From Chara braunii (Eukaryota > Streptophyta > Charophyceae > Charales > Characeae), in contig BFEA01000161.1 of NCBI GenBank assembly GCA_003427395.1, positions 2,293,411 through 2,319,787 on the forward strand: DNA of 26,377 nucleotides, written 5' to 3'. Positions 1 through 9,121 of the stretch are shown here, in pieces. The translations under genes and the position numbers were made by a program. The first letter of the stretch is position 1. Each line of letters begins with the position of its first letter. A model generated the notes under the pieces. The model had not been told where the DNA came from and ran no database searches. It worked only from the letters and a program-made list of their open reading frames with translations.

Positions 1-87
<87 letters not shown>

Positions 88-91
88 ACTA
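1..91. repeat. (CT)39 microsatellite followed by (ACT)4
   Basis: Bases 1-78 are a perfect CT repeat and 79-90 are four ACT units. The repeat runs to the window edge, so its true length is unknown. It carries no coding signal. Confidence 0.97.
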
Positions 92-255
92 ACCCGCTTA
101 CCTTGGCGCGACAGCGCGATGGGGGGCGTCCGCGGGTTCGGCGGCGTTGGCGGAGCTCCCGTCAAAGCGAGGCGTGGGGCGAAGTGTGCCGTCAGGCGAA
201 GCGCGGCGTTGGGCGGGAGGTCATGGGGGAGGGGACGAGGGCCGCGGTGGTTCCC

Positions 256-354
256 GCCCGATTTCGGGAATTCGAAATCGTGGCCCATCTGGGCCGTCGA
301 TCCTGGAGATCGACGGCGCAGATGGGCCTGGATTTTGAATTCTCGAAATCGAGC
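256..354. repeat. Long near-perfect inverted repeat (47-bp arms)
   Basis: The arms 256-302 and 308-354 are the same length (47 bp), match at 41 of 47 positions after reverse complementing, and are separated by a 5-base loop (CTGGA). The inner stem GGCCCATCTG / GCCGTCGATC is perfect apart from one G opposite G. The outer stem carries a GAATTC on each side. No ORF of note crosses it. It could be a small foldback element, a hairpin RNA precursor or an extruding palindrome; the sequence does not decide. Confidence 0.8.
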
Positions 355-560
355 CTACCGACCCTTTTTTCTTAAGTATGTTGGCCTAGACGACCTCCTT
401 TGGGGGGAAGAAGGCCCCCCACGTCGAAAACGGCCGAACACCCCCCCCTTCTGGGATGGGCTGGGGTCGCCCGGTGGCCAATCGGGCGGAACAACCAGCC
501 AGGCTGCCCGCCCCCCCCCCCCCGTGCGACCACCGGGTCGCCGGGCGGCCCGGGGACCAG
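355..560. other. GC-rich stretch without a recognised gene
   Basis: This G+C-rich stretch, with C runs at 441-447 and near 510-523, separates the inverted repeat from LINE A. Short ORFs on both strands have biased composition and no recognisable domain. The 5' junction of LINE A lies at its right edge; I saw no obvious target-site duplication matching the bases after 2955. Confidence 0.5.
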
Positions 561-2393
561 CCTAGGAGAAAACATAAAAAAAAAACAGCCCAAGGAGGAC
601 TGGGCATTATCGACCCCTCCACGCAAACAGCAGTGCTCAGCCTAAAATGGATCCAAAAACTCATAATGGAACCATACTCTCCATGGAGCGCGCTGGCACT
701 GGACCACATCAGAAGATTGGCTCCACAAACACCTCCTTACGTCGACCCCTTGTTATGGTTAGAAGACAGATACTGGGCTCTCCCGCGATCCGAAGGCAGA
801 ACAAGTACAACCCGAGACACATTCTGGTTGGAGCTCATAAGAAATTGGAGAAGACTACCCCTGCCAGACAAACGGACCCCGGACAGATGGGAGGAGGTAT
901 ATAGGCAGCCCCTGTTCGGCAATAGGTGGGTAACGAACACGAGGGGACAGGTTCTCCACATCACAGCAGTGCCCTGGAAGAACTGGGTACAAAATGGGAT
1001 CACCAAAGTCGGGGACCCGTGGGATGAGCAAGAGCGGGATTGGAAAAAAGTGGACCAACTTAAAGACCAGCGCAAATACACCCGTGCAAGGGAGGACCGT
1101 CTGGAAGATCTGATCTTCTCAGTCCCACTCGACTGGTATCGCATCCTCAAGAAGGGACCTAAACTGCAGGAGGGGGACTGGGTTGCAATAGCCGAGAGAA
1201 AAGGGTGAGTCGGCTTGGTTCACGAGCTCTGTCAGGAGGATGCACTTATCGAACTCTATGCAGTAAGAGGGAAAAATCGGTTGGAGGGCAGCCGTGACCT
1301 GTTTCAGTGGATTGGAAGAAACCAGATCTTCAAAATCAGGGTGATAGAAGATGGGCAAGAAAGACTGGTGTACCAACCGGAAACCTCAGTTGCCATGTTA
1401 CCCTTCGACCCACAAAGTTGGAGTTTGACCCCCTCGAGATACCAAAAAAAGCCTTGTTCTTCCACAGACTCTCGGTTAAATCCGCCTATCGGATGCTCCA
1501 CCCCAAAAAAAAAATTGGTGGACAACATCAACGTTAGATGGGCTAAACACCTCAACATACCAACAGATTTACTGAAACCAATTAAATGGTTTCAGGAGAC
1601 AAAGAAGAAACCGGCGAAGATCACATCATTACAGTGGCAAATCGCCCACAGATGCCTTCCCACTCAAAANTGGCTNATAGACCACACCCGTTTAGAACAG
1701 AAGNGATTAGCGTNCCNNTGGTGTCCCAGTTGTNTGCAAAACTTCCCAAACNGNAAGATACCNGAAACCATAGAACACATATTCNTNCAGTGCCCAGGAA
1801 CAGTCCTCACGTGGAGATGGTGGGACCGGATTTGGAAGAAAACAGTAGGCGACGAAGACTGGCCCTGGGAATGGAGAGCGATACTCACAGGGTATTGGCC
1901 CCAAGGACAGTCAAGCGAATTCAGGTTCAATATGTTTCAACTGGGCAGACGAGCTATTCTATGGACGCTGTGGTGGAAAAGATGTATATTGGCTATTGAC
2001 AGAGCAAGAGTGGAAGGACCAGAAGTAACAGAGCAAATTAAACTGCACATACAAACAGATCTGCAAGCAAGATGGCAGGAGACAGAGAGGAAATTGGCCC
2101 TCTTGAACGACATCCCTGAAATCCAAAAGAAAATCGAAGCTTACAGCAGAGAATGGCTGGGGAGTGAACAAGGAGGATGGATAGCATCAGTAAAATGGGA
2201 AGGAAAAAACAAAGGAAATGAGCCTGATCCAAACAAGGGGAAAAAGGGAACACTGCACAGAGATTATAAGCTAGTCTTCAATAACTGGACTGACTTAGAC
2301 CCGACAGTACCCCTTCGCCTCCCGCAGGACTTTCCAGACCCCTTCCCCCCGAATGCCCTGGCAATTGTAGACCAGGCATGGTATGGCCATTAA
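561..2393 (+). pseudogene. LINE A ORF2, C-terminal part with zf-RVT zinc domain
   Basis: This encodes the end of a LINE replication protein, downstream of the RT core. Recognisable homology starts at about 591 with a GGLGIID motif, which opens the same region in LINE E. It passes a YRQPLFGN block, then the zinc-binding domain: LQWQIAHRCLPT (about 1633), WCPSC (about 1719-1733) and the EHIF/QC pair (about 1772-1793). It ends with a conserved tail, DYKLVFNNW to AWYGH, and TAA at 2391-2393. The frame is broken by a TGA at 1206-1208, by a frameshift before 1430, and by a compensating one at a run of ten A (1505-1514). Twelve N bases lie in the zinc domain. B and D are its closest relatives here. 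Confidence 0.85.
1670..1787. other. Cluster of 12 ambiguous bases (N)
   Basis: Single N bases occur at 1670, 1676, 1704, 1714, 1717, 1718, 1734, 1752, 1754, 1763, 1785 and 1787, and nowhere else that I could find. Being isolated rather than a gap, they suggest a consensus of conflicting reads from several copies of one repeat. They fall in the zinc-binding domain but leave both WCPSC cysteines and the later H and C readable. Confidence 0.95.
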
Positions 2394-2415
2394 GGAGGAT
2401 AGGGTTCGGGAATGC

Positions 2416-2460
2416 AGTGGCCTCACAGCAGCAAAAGATCAAGTGGCCTCACAGCAGCAA
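2416..2460 (+). repeat. Direct repeat in LINE A 3' region, 26-bp period
   Basis: A 19-base unit, AGTGGCCTCACAGCAGCAA, occurs exactly at 2416-2434 and 2442-2460, just downstream of the ORF2 stop. Confidence 0.9.
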
Positions 2461-2761
2461 GTTAACATCCCTCTGGTGCCCCCCAGAGGAAGGACGACAA
2501 CGAGCGTGCGGAGGCCCTGACAAAGCTACATGAACTACAAAGGGATCACCAGGGGACAGGTTGAGCAGGTAAAGGTGGTGCGCAGCAGGAGAGGAAGAAG
2601 GTGGAAGGAAGGGGAAACTAGGAGTATCAGGATTTTTCTGGCGCCTCACCCCAGGGGAAGAGGATTTCCCCTTTCAAAAGCCCTGTGCAGCCAATCCTCT
2701 GGAAGCAGCCAGAGCAATTAATGCTGACAGAAGACGCCCATCCCCTGAGTAGCTGTCTGAA

Positions 2762-2955
2762 CAACAAATCTGATGTAAGAACTGGTTTCTCAGTAAAGAT
2801 GTATCAATGAGACGCTGGACACGGTTTCCAGCAGGTGCCGCTCCCCACCAATAGATGGAGCCTCCCCGATGGTGCTCGTGGTGTCTGCTCTTATCAGCAC
2901 CTCTAGCAACATTTCGGGCTGTTTCTTCAAAAAAAAAAAAAAAAAAAAAAAAAAA
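2762..2955 (+). mobile_element. SINE-like module copy 1 (A-tailed, in LINE A 3' region)
   Basis: The conserved core is at about 2813-2864: a first hairpin with CTGGA pairing TCCAG, then GCTCC pairing GGAGC around a CCACCAATAGAT loop. TGCTCTTATCAGCA follows, then 27 A. The 5' part (AACAAAT and GATGTATCAA) also appears in copy 3. It is either a SINE inserted in sense orientation or part of the LINE's own 3' end. I could not identify convincing RNA polymerase III A and B boxes. Confidence 0.7.
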
Positions 2956-3585
2956 GATATCCCCTCCTATTCTTTTCCATACCAACTCATGGGAACCAGG
3001 GATAAGGAGCTAGAGGGGGAAGGCGTCTGGGAACTCTGAAAGAGGGCGAAGGGGTACAGCTGGGTCCACATTTGTCCAATCATGGAATTGCAAGCGGTAG
3101 TCCCTTTGAATTTCCTCACTTTGCTCATCCCTGTTCTCTCTCCTGACCCCACCTTCTTTGATCTTTCCTATCGTACCCCCTTGAGGTCCCCCAAGCCAGG
3201 CGCCACTGAATAGTTGGATGTAAATTCATGTAAGGTTGAATTTCCTTTTCAGAGAATAAAAACTGGATTTTTTCTTTAATTTTATCCCAGTGAGCAGTAA
3301 TTACTGTCTGTACTTGCAATTTGATTGCTTCTGTAAAGTCTGGGCCGTCCAGCCTTGCTCCCTCCATTTCAAAAGTGCAGCGATGCCGCCATAGGGCCCA
3401 GAGGATGGCTCTTCTACCAGTTATAAATAGGTTCTTTGCGAAATGATCTAATTGGTCCGGGCCCAGGTCTCACATAATCGAGCCCGCCAAAAGTGCTCCA
3501 AATCCGATCCCACCACCGCACCCGCCACAGCCAGACCGCACCTGGACACTGAAGAAAGATGTGCCCAATGAGTCTGGACGAACAC
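2956..3585 (-). pseudogene. LINE B: ORF2 3' end fragment
   Basis: Reading the minus strand from about 3585, I see GHIFLQCPG (second half of the zinc-binding domain), then RWWDRIW, FITGRRAILWALW, MEGARLDGP, and finally a tail starting DYRLQFHDWTNVDP. Each block aligns with LINE A and LINE D in order. At least one frameshift separates the blocks near 3125-3150 and the final segment meets a TAG before the family's usual end. Similarity to LINE A continues past the stop as far as 2956, where LINE A's A tail begins. The first half of the zinc domain is replaced by unrelated tandem repeat DNA at about 3586, so B is truncated at both ends. Confidence 0.8.
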
Positions 3586-4140
3586 CAAAGCTACCTGGAC
3601 GCAAGTGAAAAGACAGTGCAAGCAAACGGGCAGCAAGGCAACAACACAGCGAAGTACAAGGCAGCACTGACAAAGCAGCCAAACTGCACAGCACACAATC
3701 AAAGTGTATGGGAATACAAGGCATGTGGATGGGCAGCAAGACAGCAATCCAGCAAGGCACAAAGCAACACTGACACGACAAACAGACAAGCTGCAGGGAA
3801 AGGTATGGCAAGCAGGTGGGCCGCAAGACAGCCGAGGAGCAACTGACAAGGCAGTCCATACATCCAGTACAGACAAAAGTCATCCATCACCTACTCACAC
3901 CAGAGGTAGAACCCCCTGCTGACTCTTGGCTCTTGGTGTCCACCACCTGCTGAGCCAGGCAGTCACTCCCACAAACATCTCTCATCACCCATCAAGCTGT
4001 GCACCCACAGACATCCCGAAAAGAGCAAACCCTGTAATAGTGTTGCAGGCACTCCAAACAACCCGCCACAGACTGTTTAGCACTCCTTAGAGGAGCTCAC
4101 GTAGACATGCAGTGACGCAGAAAGTACTTAGATTAAAAAG
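3586..4140. repeat. Degenerate tandem repeat region without a gene
   Basis: Units beginning GGGCAGCAAG/GGGCCGCAAG start at 3628, 3731 and 3818 (spacings 103 and 87 bases) and share GACAAAC/AGCAAC-rich interiors. Overlapping cysteine-rich ORFs on the minus strand result from this skewed composition and have no recognisable domain. I see nothing distinct in 3870-4140. Confidence 0.55.
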
Positions 4141-4274
4141 CAGGAAATAACTTCAAATAACTTGAAATAACTTCAAATAAGACATAAATACATAAAAATA
4201 AAAGACCAGAAAGGAAGACATACAAACATAAAAATAAAAAAGCAGGAAGGAAGACAAACATACATAAAACTGAC

Positions 4275-4275
<1 letters not shown>
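4141..4275 (+). repeat. A-rich degenerate tandem repeats
   Basis: AACTTCAAAT/AACTTGAAAT units (4147-4180) are followed by two imperfect copies of an ATACATAAAAATAAAA...GGAAGACA unit. No coding signal. Confidence 0.65.

Positions 4276-4276
<1 letters not shown>

Positions 4277-4314
<38 letters not shown>
4277..4314. repeat. (TG)19 microsatellite
   Basis: Nineteen perfect TG units, flanked by TGACT on the left and TGTAAAATT on the right. Confidence 0.97.
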
Positions 4315-4316
<2 letters not shown>

Positions 4317-5475
4317 GTAAAATTATAAATTTCCAGCACAACAACCCTTATTCCACCCAGACAAGTCGATTCGAGTTGAGCCAGCCCAATAATGAAAGAA
4401 TTTGACCTCTTTAGCAAGCAACATGAATCATAATAGAACCATTTTGAACTCTGTGTTTAGTTGGGGTTTCTTTGGGGCAACAGCTCCTCTTTTACTATGC
4501 CTAGCACGTACAAGGCTGCCCATGTTGATTGTGGTTCAGCGGCAGCTGCCCACATCCTGTGTGCCCTAACAGCCCACTTGCACGTTACAACAGGAGGCCG
4601 AGTAAAGGGGAAGGTATGCTCCTGTCACAGTGCATTTCACTTCAGATCATAATACTCCCGTTCATTTCACTTCAGATCTTCAGCTCATACTTAGTCTTTG
4701 TGTCTGTCCTTTGTCTTCATACTCCTGTTCATTTCACTTCAGATCTTCATATTGTCTGTTCTCTTAATGATGCATTCGTATGTATTTGCTAGTAGCACAA
4801 AAGGGGACGGTGGAGGGAAAGGAATAGAAGACAAAGTTCTATAGAGTATGACATGCAAAGGGAAGGAGAGAGGTATATGATAATATGACGAACTTTGCTA
4901 AATTCTAAATATTCACCGCTGGAACAAACTACTCTAGAGTCTAGAATGACACATGAGGTCAGCTAGTGTTTGGGTTGCATAAGATTTTGAGTTGAGGAGC
5001 AGCTATTGCCTATTATGGTAAGTGGCCACTCCTACAGACCGGACAGGACAGGTTCTGCGGAGAAGTAATCAAGCCGTGGAACAGAGGTTGTAAGTGGCCA
5101 CTCCTACAGACCTCTAAGGTGAGCGGGAAGCAGTAGGAGAAGGAACATGTGATGGATAGAAATAGAAGGTTGACTTTCAGATCAGACTACAGCAGAAAGG
5201 AAGAAAAAAATTAAAATATCCTATCAACCGTAAAGTCAGATAGAAAACACATATCCCAACTCACTCAGAGATGAGGCGCAGAGTGATCGTTAGAGTGAGA
5301 GAGATAGCAACGAGCTCATTCTGGGAAGGGGCAGAAAAAGAACAGACAACCGCATGTCAGGGCGTTATCGAAATTTGGGTCAACCCATCGCTTGCCGCCA
5401 GATACATGAAGATGCTCAAACCAAACACTGCCTTTCCGGCGAGTTCCGTCAATCCACGCCCATCGGAAATCGTAA
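4315..5475. other. Intergenic stretch with short direct repeats
   Basis: I recognise no gene here. CATTTCACTTCAGATC occurs exactly three times (4633-4648, 4663-4678, 4730-4745). A 23-base unit starting GTAAGTGGCCACTCC occurs exactly twice (5018-5040 and 5090-5112, period 72). The stretch ends where chromovirus homology begins at 5476, directly after an in-frame TAA at 5473-5475. It may hold the remains of the element's 5' half, but no gag, protease or RT palm motif is visible. Confidence 0.5.
5018..5112 (+). repeat. Exact 23-bp direct repeat, 72-bp period
   Basis: Copies at 5018-5040 and 5090-5112 both begin GTAAGTGGCCACTCC and end AGACC; the 49 bases between them are not repeated again. Confidence 0.9.
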
Positions 5476-6231
5476 ATGGCAGTCAAACAGCACCCGTACA
5501 AGGTTAACTTGGAGAAATGTGAGTTTGGTCGCACCAAGATTTTGTACTTGGGTCATGAAATTTGATCAGATGGATCGAGGCCGGATGATGCTAAGGTGGC
5601 CAGCATACGTGACTGGCCCAGAGCTCAGACTGTTACTGAGGTCAGATCGTTTTTGGGGATGACGGGCTACTATCGTCCGTTTCTAAAGAACTATAGTACT
5701 ATAGCTTCCCCATTAACAGATCTAAGTCGACTGGACACCCCGTGGGAGTGGACTAAAGAGTGTGAAGCGGCCTTTAGGAAACTGAAGTATGCCCTAACAC
5801 ACTACGAGGTTCTAAAATTTACGGATCATGATAAGCCATTTGTAGTGACCACAAACGCTAGCCAATATGGCATAGGCGCGGTCCTTGCGCAAAAGGAGGG
5901 GACCAAGTTGAGGCCTATCGAGTACATGAGTAAGAAGATGCCATCTCAGAAACCAGCCAAGTCCATTTATGAGCATGAGCTCTACGCCCTGTATAGAGCG
6001 CTGGTACATTGGAGACACTATCTCCTTGGCAAATTTTTCTATGTGAGATCTGACCATGAGACCTTGCGCTAGGTTAAGACACAGTCGGTACTCTCCGACG
6101 CACTCAAACGATGGATACAAGTGATAGACATGTATGACTATCAACTTGATCCAATCAAGGGTGAGTACAACAAAGTAGTTGATGCACTATCTCGTCAGGC
6201 AGATTATCTGGGCGCACTAGTGACTGGATTT
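5476..6231 (+). pseudogene. Chromovirus RT C-terminal part and RNase H
   Basis: The frame opens with a KCEFG...YLGHEI segment (5512-5562), the end of the Ty3/gypsy RT domain, interrupted by TGA at 5563-5565. Then come SFLGMTGYYRPFL and the connection region. RNase H follows: the first catalytic site reads TTNAS (Asn codon 5854-5856) where the family has Asp, so this residue is lost. YEHELYAL and RSDH, the later acidic positions, are present. TAG at 6070-6072 interrupts the frame just before a segment ending VDALSR, the usual end of RNase H in this family. The same frame is used throughout. Loss of the first Asp plus two stops indicates no activity. Confidence 0.88.
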
Positions 6232-6567
6232 GGTATATCCAACGACTTAACTCAATCATTGGTGGAAGCCTATCAGCAAGATCCAGCTATGTTTGAGATC
6301 ATCCGTAGATTCCAAGCAAACGGCAAAAAGACTTTGGATGAATTTACGATGGTGGACGGCTTGCTGTTTCTTGAGAAGGCAGGGAATAAAAGATTGTGTG
6401 TTTCCAGTAGTGAGTCTTTGCGTAGTTTATTTTTAGGGGAACATCATGATGCAACTGGTCATTTTGGTTATAAAAAGACTTCAGCTAATCTAGTACATAA
6501 GTTTTGGTGGCCCACTATGATGCAACTGGGTCAGGGATTTTGGACTACCTACGTCGATAGTAAGTGA
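6232..6567 (+). pseudogene. Chromovirus integrase, N-terminal zinc region
   Basis: It continues in frame from RNase H with no own start, as expected for a polyprotein. HHDATGHFGYKKT (about 6448-6486) gives the two histidines of the HHCC zinc-binding motif and KFWWPTM follows. The cysteine half is missing: after TYVDS the sequence jumps to the middle of the catalytic core in another frame, with TGA at 6565-6567. The HHCC motif is therefore incomplete. Confidence 0.82.
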
Positions 6568-7050
6568 CAGGGATGTAAGATTTACCAGCGAATTGTGGCA
6601 AACAACAATTGAACAGATGGGTACCAAGCTCCAAATGACGTTAGGGAATCACCCTGAGTCAAATGGTCAGGCAGAACAGATGAATCGGGTAGTACAACAC
6701 CTGCTTCCACATTATATTAAGCCAAGTCAGGATGACTGGGACGAGAAGTTACCTCTCGTCGCCAGCCTGTACAACATGTTGTGCATAGTACTACTGGTAT
6801 GACTCCCAACCAGCTGCATCTTGGTTGGAAGCCCAGAAGTGCACTTGACTTTCTGCTATCAGAAAGGCAACCCACTGCAACACCTGGCAGCATAGAGTTT
6901 GCTGTCAAGTATGAACAGATGTTGCGGCAGGCCGTTGAACATATTAGGAAGTCTCGGGATGCTATGATCGCATTTGAGAATAAACGTAGACGGCCCTCTA
7001 ACTTTCAGGTAGGTGATAGAATCTAGGTAAAGTCATCTGAATTAGGTCGG
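6558..7050 (+). pseudogene. Chromovirus integrase catalytic core, second half
   Basis: SDRDVRFTS (about 6566-6592) carries the second Asp of the DDE triad, and HPESNGQAEQMNR (about 6647-6690) carries the Glu. The first Asp and its surroundings are absent, removed together with the zinc cysteines by a deletion of probably more than 100 codons (estimate from family layout). A one-base shift near 6775 moves the frame to HSTTGMTPNQL. The region ends at VGDRI followed by TAG at 7024-7026, where the family usually has a Trp codon. Confidence 0.85.
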
Positions 7051-7487
7051 AGATGGGGATTTCACGAAAACTGATGCCACAGTACTTTGGGCCCCGGGAG
7101 ATCTTGGACATTGTAGGGGATCAACCGGGTGGGCCTTCATACGTGATTCGCATTCCTCCACACTTCCGTACTTACCCTGTTTTCCATGCATCCAAGCTGG
7201 CACCTTTCGCTGCCAGAGATCAGTTTCCCTCCAAGAGATCAATGCTGCCCCCAACCATGGATGGCGAAGTGGACATAGACCAGATCGTGGAGCATCGTCT
7301 GATGTCAGTTCCTCGACAACCGGGCAGAGGCCGCCCTCCTAAGCCAAAAATGCAATACCGGGTCAGATTCAGACATCATTTGGACCCCAGCGAAGATCAG
7401 TGGTTCACCAGAGAAGAACTCATGACAACTGCACCTCAAGTCATTGCAGGCTATGAAAGAGATCTTAAAGGGAAGATGCCTGCAGAA
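7051..7487 (+). pseudogene. Chromovirus integrase C-terminus with chromodomain
   Basis: After another frameshift, LMPQYFGPREIL matches the GP(Y/F) module and YPVFHASKLAPF its end. A chromodomain follows at about 7269-7460: DIDQIVEHR, then a basic RGRPPKPK linker, then QYRVRFRHHLDPSEDQWF. In chromoviruses this domain binds methylated histone H3 and directs integration to heterochromatin. Here the usual KW pair reads RF, so one aromatic-cage position differs in kind. The segment is open from 7053 to its TAG at 7488-7490 and is the best-preserved part of the element. Confidence 0.82.
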
Positions 7488-7866
7488 TAGAAAACTTCTT
7501 AGAGGACTAGGATATGGGTCCTCGGCAGGCCTAAGGGGCCCCTTGCAGCATATGTGCCCGCCCTAAGTGAAGGCGGGCCTAACAAATCACGAGAGGCCCT
7601 TGGCTGTCAATTTCACATTTGGGGTCCAGGCAGTTTCGTCGCGCCAGTTGGTTGAAGGGAAACACAGGCCGAGCAGCGTGGAAATTCACAGGCCTTCTAG
7701 GCCTTTCCGAAAGCACAGGCCCTGGGCGAGATTCACAGCCTCATACACAGACAGTTGGGAGGCCCAATCGAATGAGGCCCACTAGCTGCACCAGAGGTGC
7801 AGCATCCTAGGCCTACCGGAAGCTTCTGGGCCCAGGCCAGTCCAGCCAGGCTGCCGAACGAGGCAG

Positions 7867-7889
7867 GCTCTTTCCATATAGGAAAGAGC
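7867..7889. repeat. Perfect 9-bp stem hairpin
   Basis: GCTCTTTCC (7867-7875) and GGAAAGAGC (7881-7889) flank a loop ATATA. Outside it, AGGCA at 7861-7865 and TGCCT at 7894-7898 can extend pairing with small bulges. Confidence 0.8.
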
Positions 7890-8102
7890 TCGTTGCCTGG
7901 ACAGCCATTCGGGCACTCGCATGCTGGCGGCAGCGCTGCTGGAGCTGAAGCTCGTGGGCTGCTGCTAGCGCTGAGCGGCAAGGGCAGCGCCATAGCCCAG
8001 CCTCCATAGCTGGCAGGGCTTGGATGAACAGTGAGGCGCAGGGGTGGTCTTTGGGTGTACAACAAAGGGAGACGTGGAAGAGAGTCAAGGGAGAGAGAGA
8101 AG

Positions 8103-8120
8103 GATGATGATGATGATGAT
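8103..8120. repeat. (GAT)6 microsatellite
   Basis: Six perfect GAT units. Confidence 0.95.
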
Positions 8121-8597
8121 GTGAGGGCACATACCTGGTATTGGCGATGGTTCTGCATGAGCGGCATCTTCAAGTACTTCGGGTGCTGCTGACGTCAACA
8201 GTTGCATTGTCAATTAGTAGGCTAGTAGTAGCTCTGTAGGGAGTAGGCTGGGCGCCGAGCACCAAGTAGAGAGATAGAGGCTGGATACATATGTTGGTGG
8301 TGGCGAGAGCAAGCTCTCATTGACATTGACTTTCAGTGCCACGATTCTCCATTGGTGTTATATTGGTGCAATGCTGATTCCTGAACACTGTGTTATGATT
8401 TGGCTTTCAACGTGATTGTGCAATCTGAATATTGTCATCTCGCTTCTGTTCATTTTCCTTGCAGTTGCCTTTTCAAAAAAAGAAAACATCTGGCCGCCTA
8501 TAGGGATGAATTTTGTCAATCAAAGGGATGCTGAACCTGGTTTTCAGCTTCTCTTTTTTTTTGGGGGGGGTAACTTCAGTAGAGTCACAAGAACCAG

Positions 8598-8730
8598 TTA
8601 TAATTGCACTATGGGGCAAGATACAGTTTGCAATTGCACTTCGGGCACCCTACCTGGCCAGAAACCTGGGTTGTATACATTGCCCGAACTGCAATTGGAA
8701 ACTGTAGTTTGGCCTGTAGTGCAATTATAA
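8598..8730. repeat. Foldback repeat with 50-bp arms
   Basis: The arms 8598-8647 and 8681-8730 match at 43 of 50 positions after reverse complementing, around a 33-base loop. Each begins TTATAATTGCACTA at the outer edge, and the palindromic word CAATTG lies inside each arm. Because of the symmetry, ORFs on both strands encode similar peptides (YNCT..GQ.TV.NC), which should not be taken as genes. It could be a foldback transposon or a hairpin-RNA source. Confidence 0.85.
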
Positions 8731-8756
8731 TTCATTTTTGTGTCTCCCACGTAGTT

Positions 8757-8890
8757 TCCCCTTTTTGTTCTTTTCTTCAGAGAACAACCCGAGCGGGTGC
8801 TTGGGGTGCTGATAAGAGCAGCCACCACTAGCTCTCCCGGGGAGGCTCCATCTATATTGGTGGGGAGAAACACCTGCTGGAAAGCGGGAA
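8757..8890 (-). mobile_element. SINE-like module copy 2
   Basis: The reverse complement contains TTTCCAGCAGGTG, CTCCCCACCAATATAGATGGAG and CTGCTCTTATCAGCACC, the same blocks in the same order as copy 1. The first hairpin's left arm has decayed. A degenerate A-rich end (8757-8780 on the complement) sits where other copies have an A tail. Confidence 0.75.
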
Positions 8891-9121
8891 TATTAAACCA
8901 CCAATACTTGGCCCAGCTATAGGCCGCAAAAAAAAAAGGAGTCGAAACGTTTCTAGTCGGATGAATTTGGGCGCTCCTGTAGTAGCCCGTACGTTTCCTA
9001 AAATCGTGGTGCGTTTTTTTTTTTTTTTTTTTTGGTTTGAATGGACGTGATTGTAGCAGTATCAGTTAAGATAAACCCTTAAACCCTAGTGACTGTCCTT
9101 CTTCCTATTGCCCTGGGTGCA
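8891..9121. other. Short spacer with T20 tract
   Basis: No gene is visible. A run of 20 T occupies 9014-9033; on the minus strand this is an A run that could mark another insertion end, but nothing recognisable precedes it. Confidence 0.5.

Larger units (their letters stand above)
561..2955 (+). mobile_element. LINE A: 5'-truncated non-LTR retrotransposon with A tail
   Basis: The element keeps only the ORF2 part downstream of the RT core, a 3' untranslated region of about 535 bases, and a run of 27 A at 2929-2955. Five-prime truncation and a poly(A) end are typical of LINE insertion by target-primed reverse transcription. Homology to LINE E starts at about 591. The A run abuts LINE B, which lies in the opposite orientation, so A probably inserted into B's 3' untranslated region. 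A SINE-like module occupies the last 190 bases and could be a separate insertion. Confidence 0.8.
5476..7487 (+). mobile_element. Ty3/gypsy chromovirus remnant (pol 3' half)
   Basis: Domain order is RT end, RNase H, integrase, GP(Y/F)-like module, chromodomain, which is that of Ty3/gypsy chromoviruses. Gag, protease and the catalytic RT palm are absent on the left. The coding frame has stops at 5563-5565, 6070-6072 and 7024-7026, frameshifts near 6565, 6775 and 7050, and an integrase deletion. No LTR pair is recognisable. It is a dead, truncated copy. Confidence 0.9.
7491..8597. other. Post-chromovirus region, possible decayed 3' LTR
   Basis: Position after pol would suit a 3' LTR, but with only one copy no ends can be set. 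7500-7860 is rich in AGGCC and GGCCC words. The long minus-strand ORF at 7733-8173 is serine, proline and leucine rich with no recognisable domain. (GAT)6 lies at 8103-8120 and a T/G run at 8551-8571. I see no host gene. Confidence 0.4.

Noticed and set aside
1-91. Telomeric repeat
   Set aside because: (CT)n and (ACT)n do not match plant, algal or animal telomere units.
2762-2955. tRNA origin of the SINE-like module
   Set aside because: GATAAGAGCA and GGGTCCA on the opposite strand faintly resemble A and B boxes, but that strand has the poly(A) at the wrong end.
3448-3883. Overlapping cysteine-rich minus-strand ORFs
   Set aside because: They cross from LINE B into degenerate tandem repeats. 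Two frames are open at once, which points to composition and not coding.
7733-8173. 146-codon minus-strand ORF
   Set aside because: Ser/Pro/Leu-rich low-complexity product, including a serine run from the (GAT)6 repeat, and no recognisable domain.
7488-8400. Defined 3' LTR of the chromovirus
   Set aside because: Without a matching 5' copy I could not set ends, a primer-binding site or a target duplication.
8416-8873. ORFs on both strands with YNCT..GQ peptides
   Set aside because: The shared peptide comes from the inverted repeat at 8598-8730.
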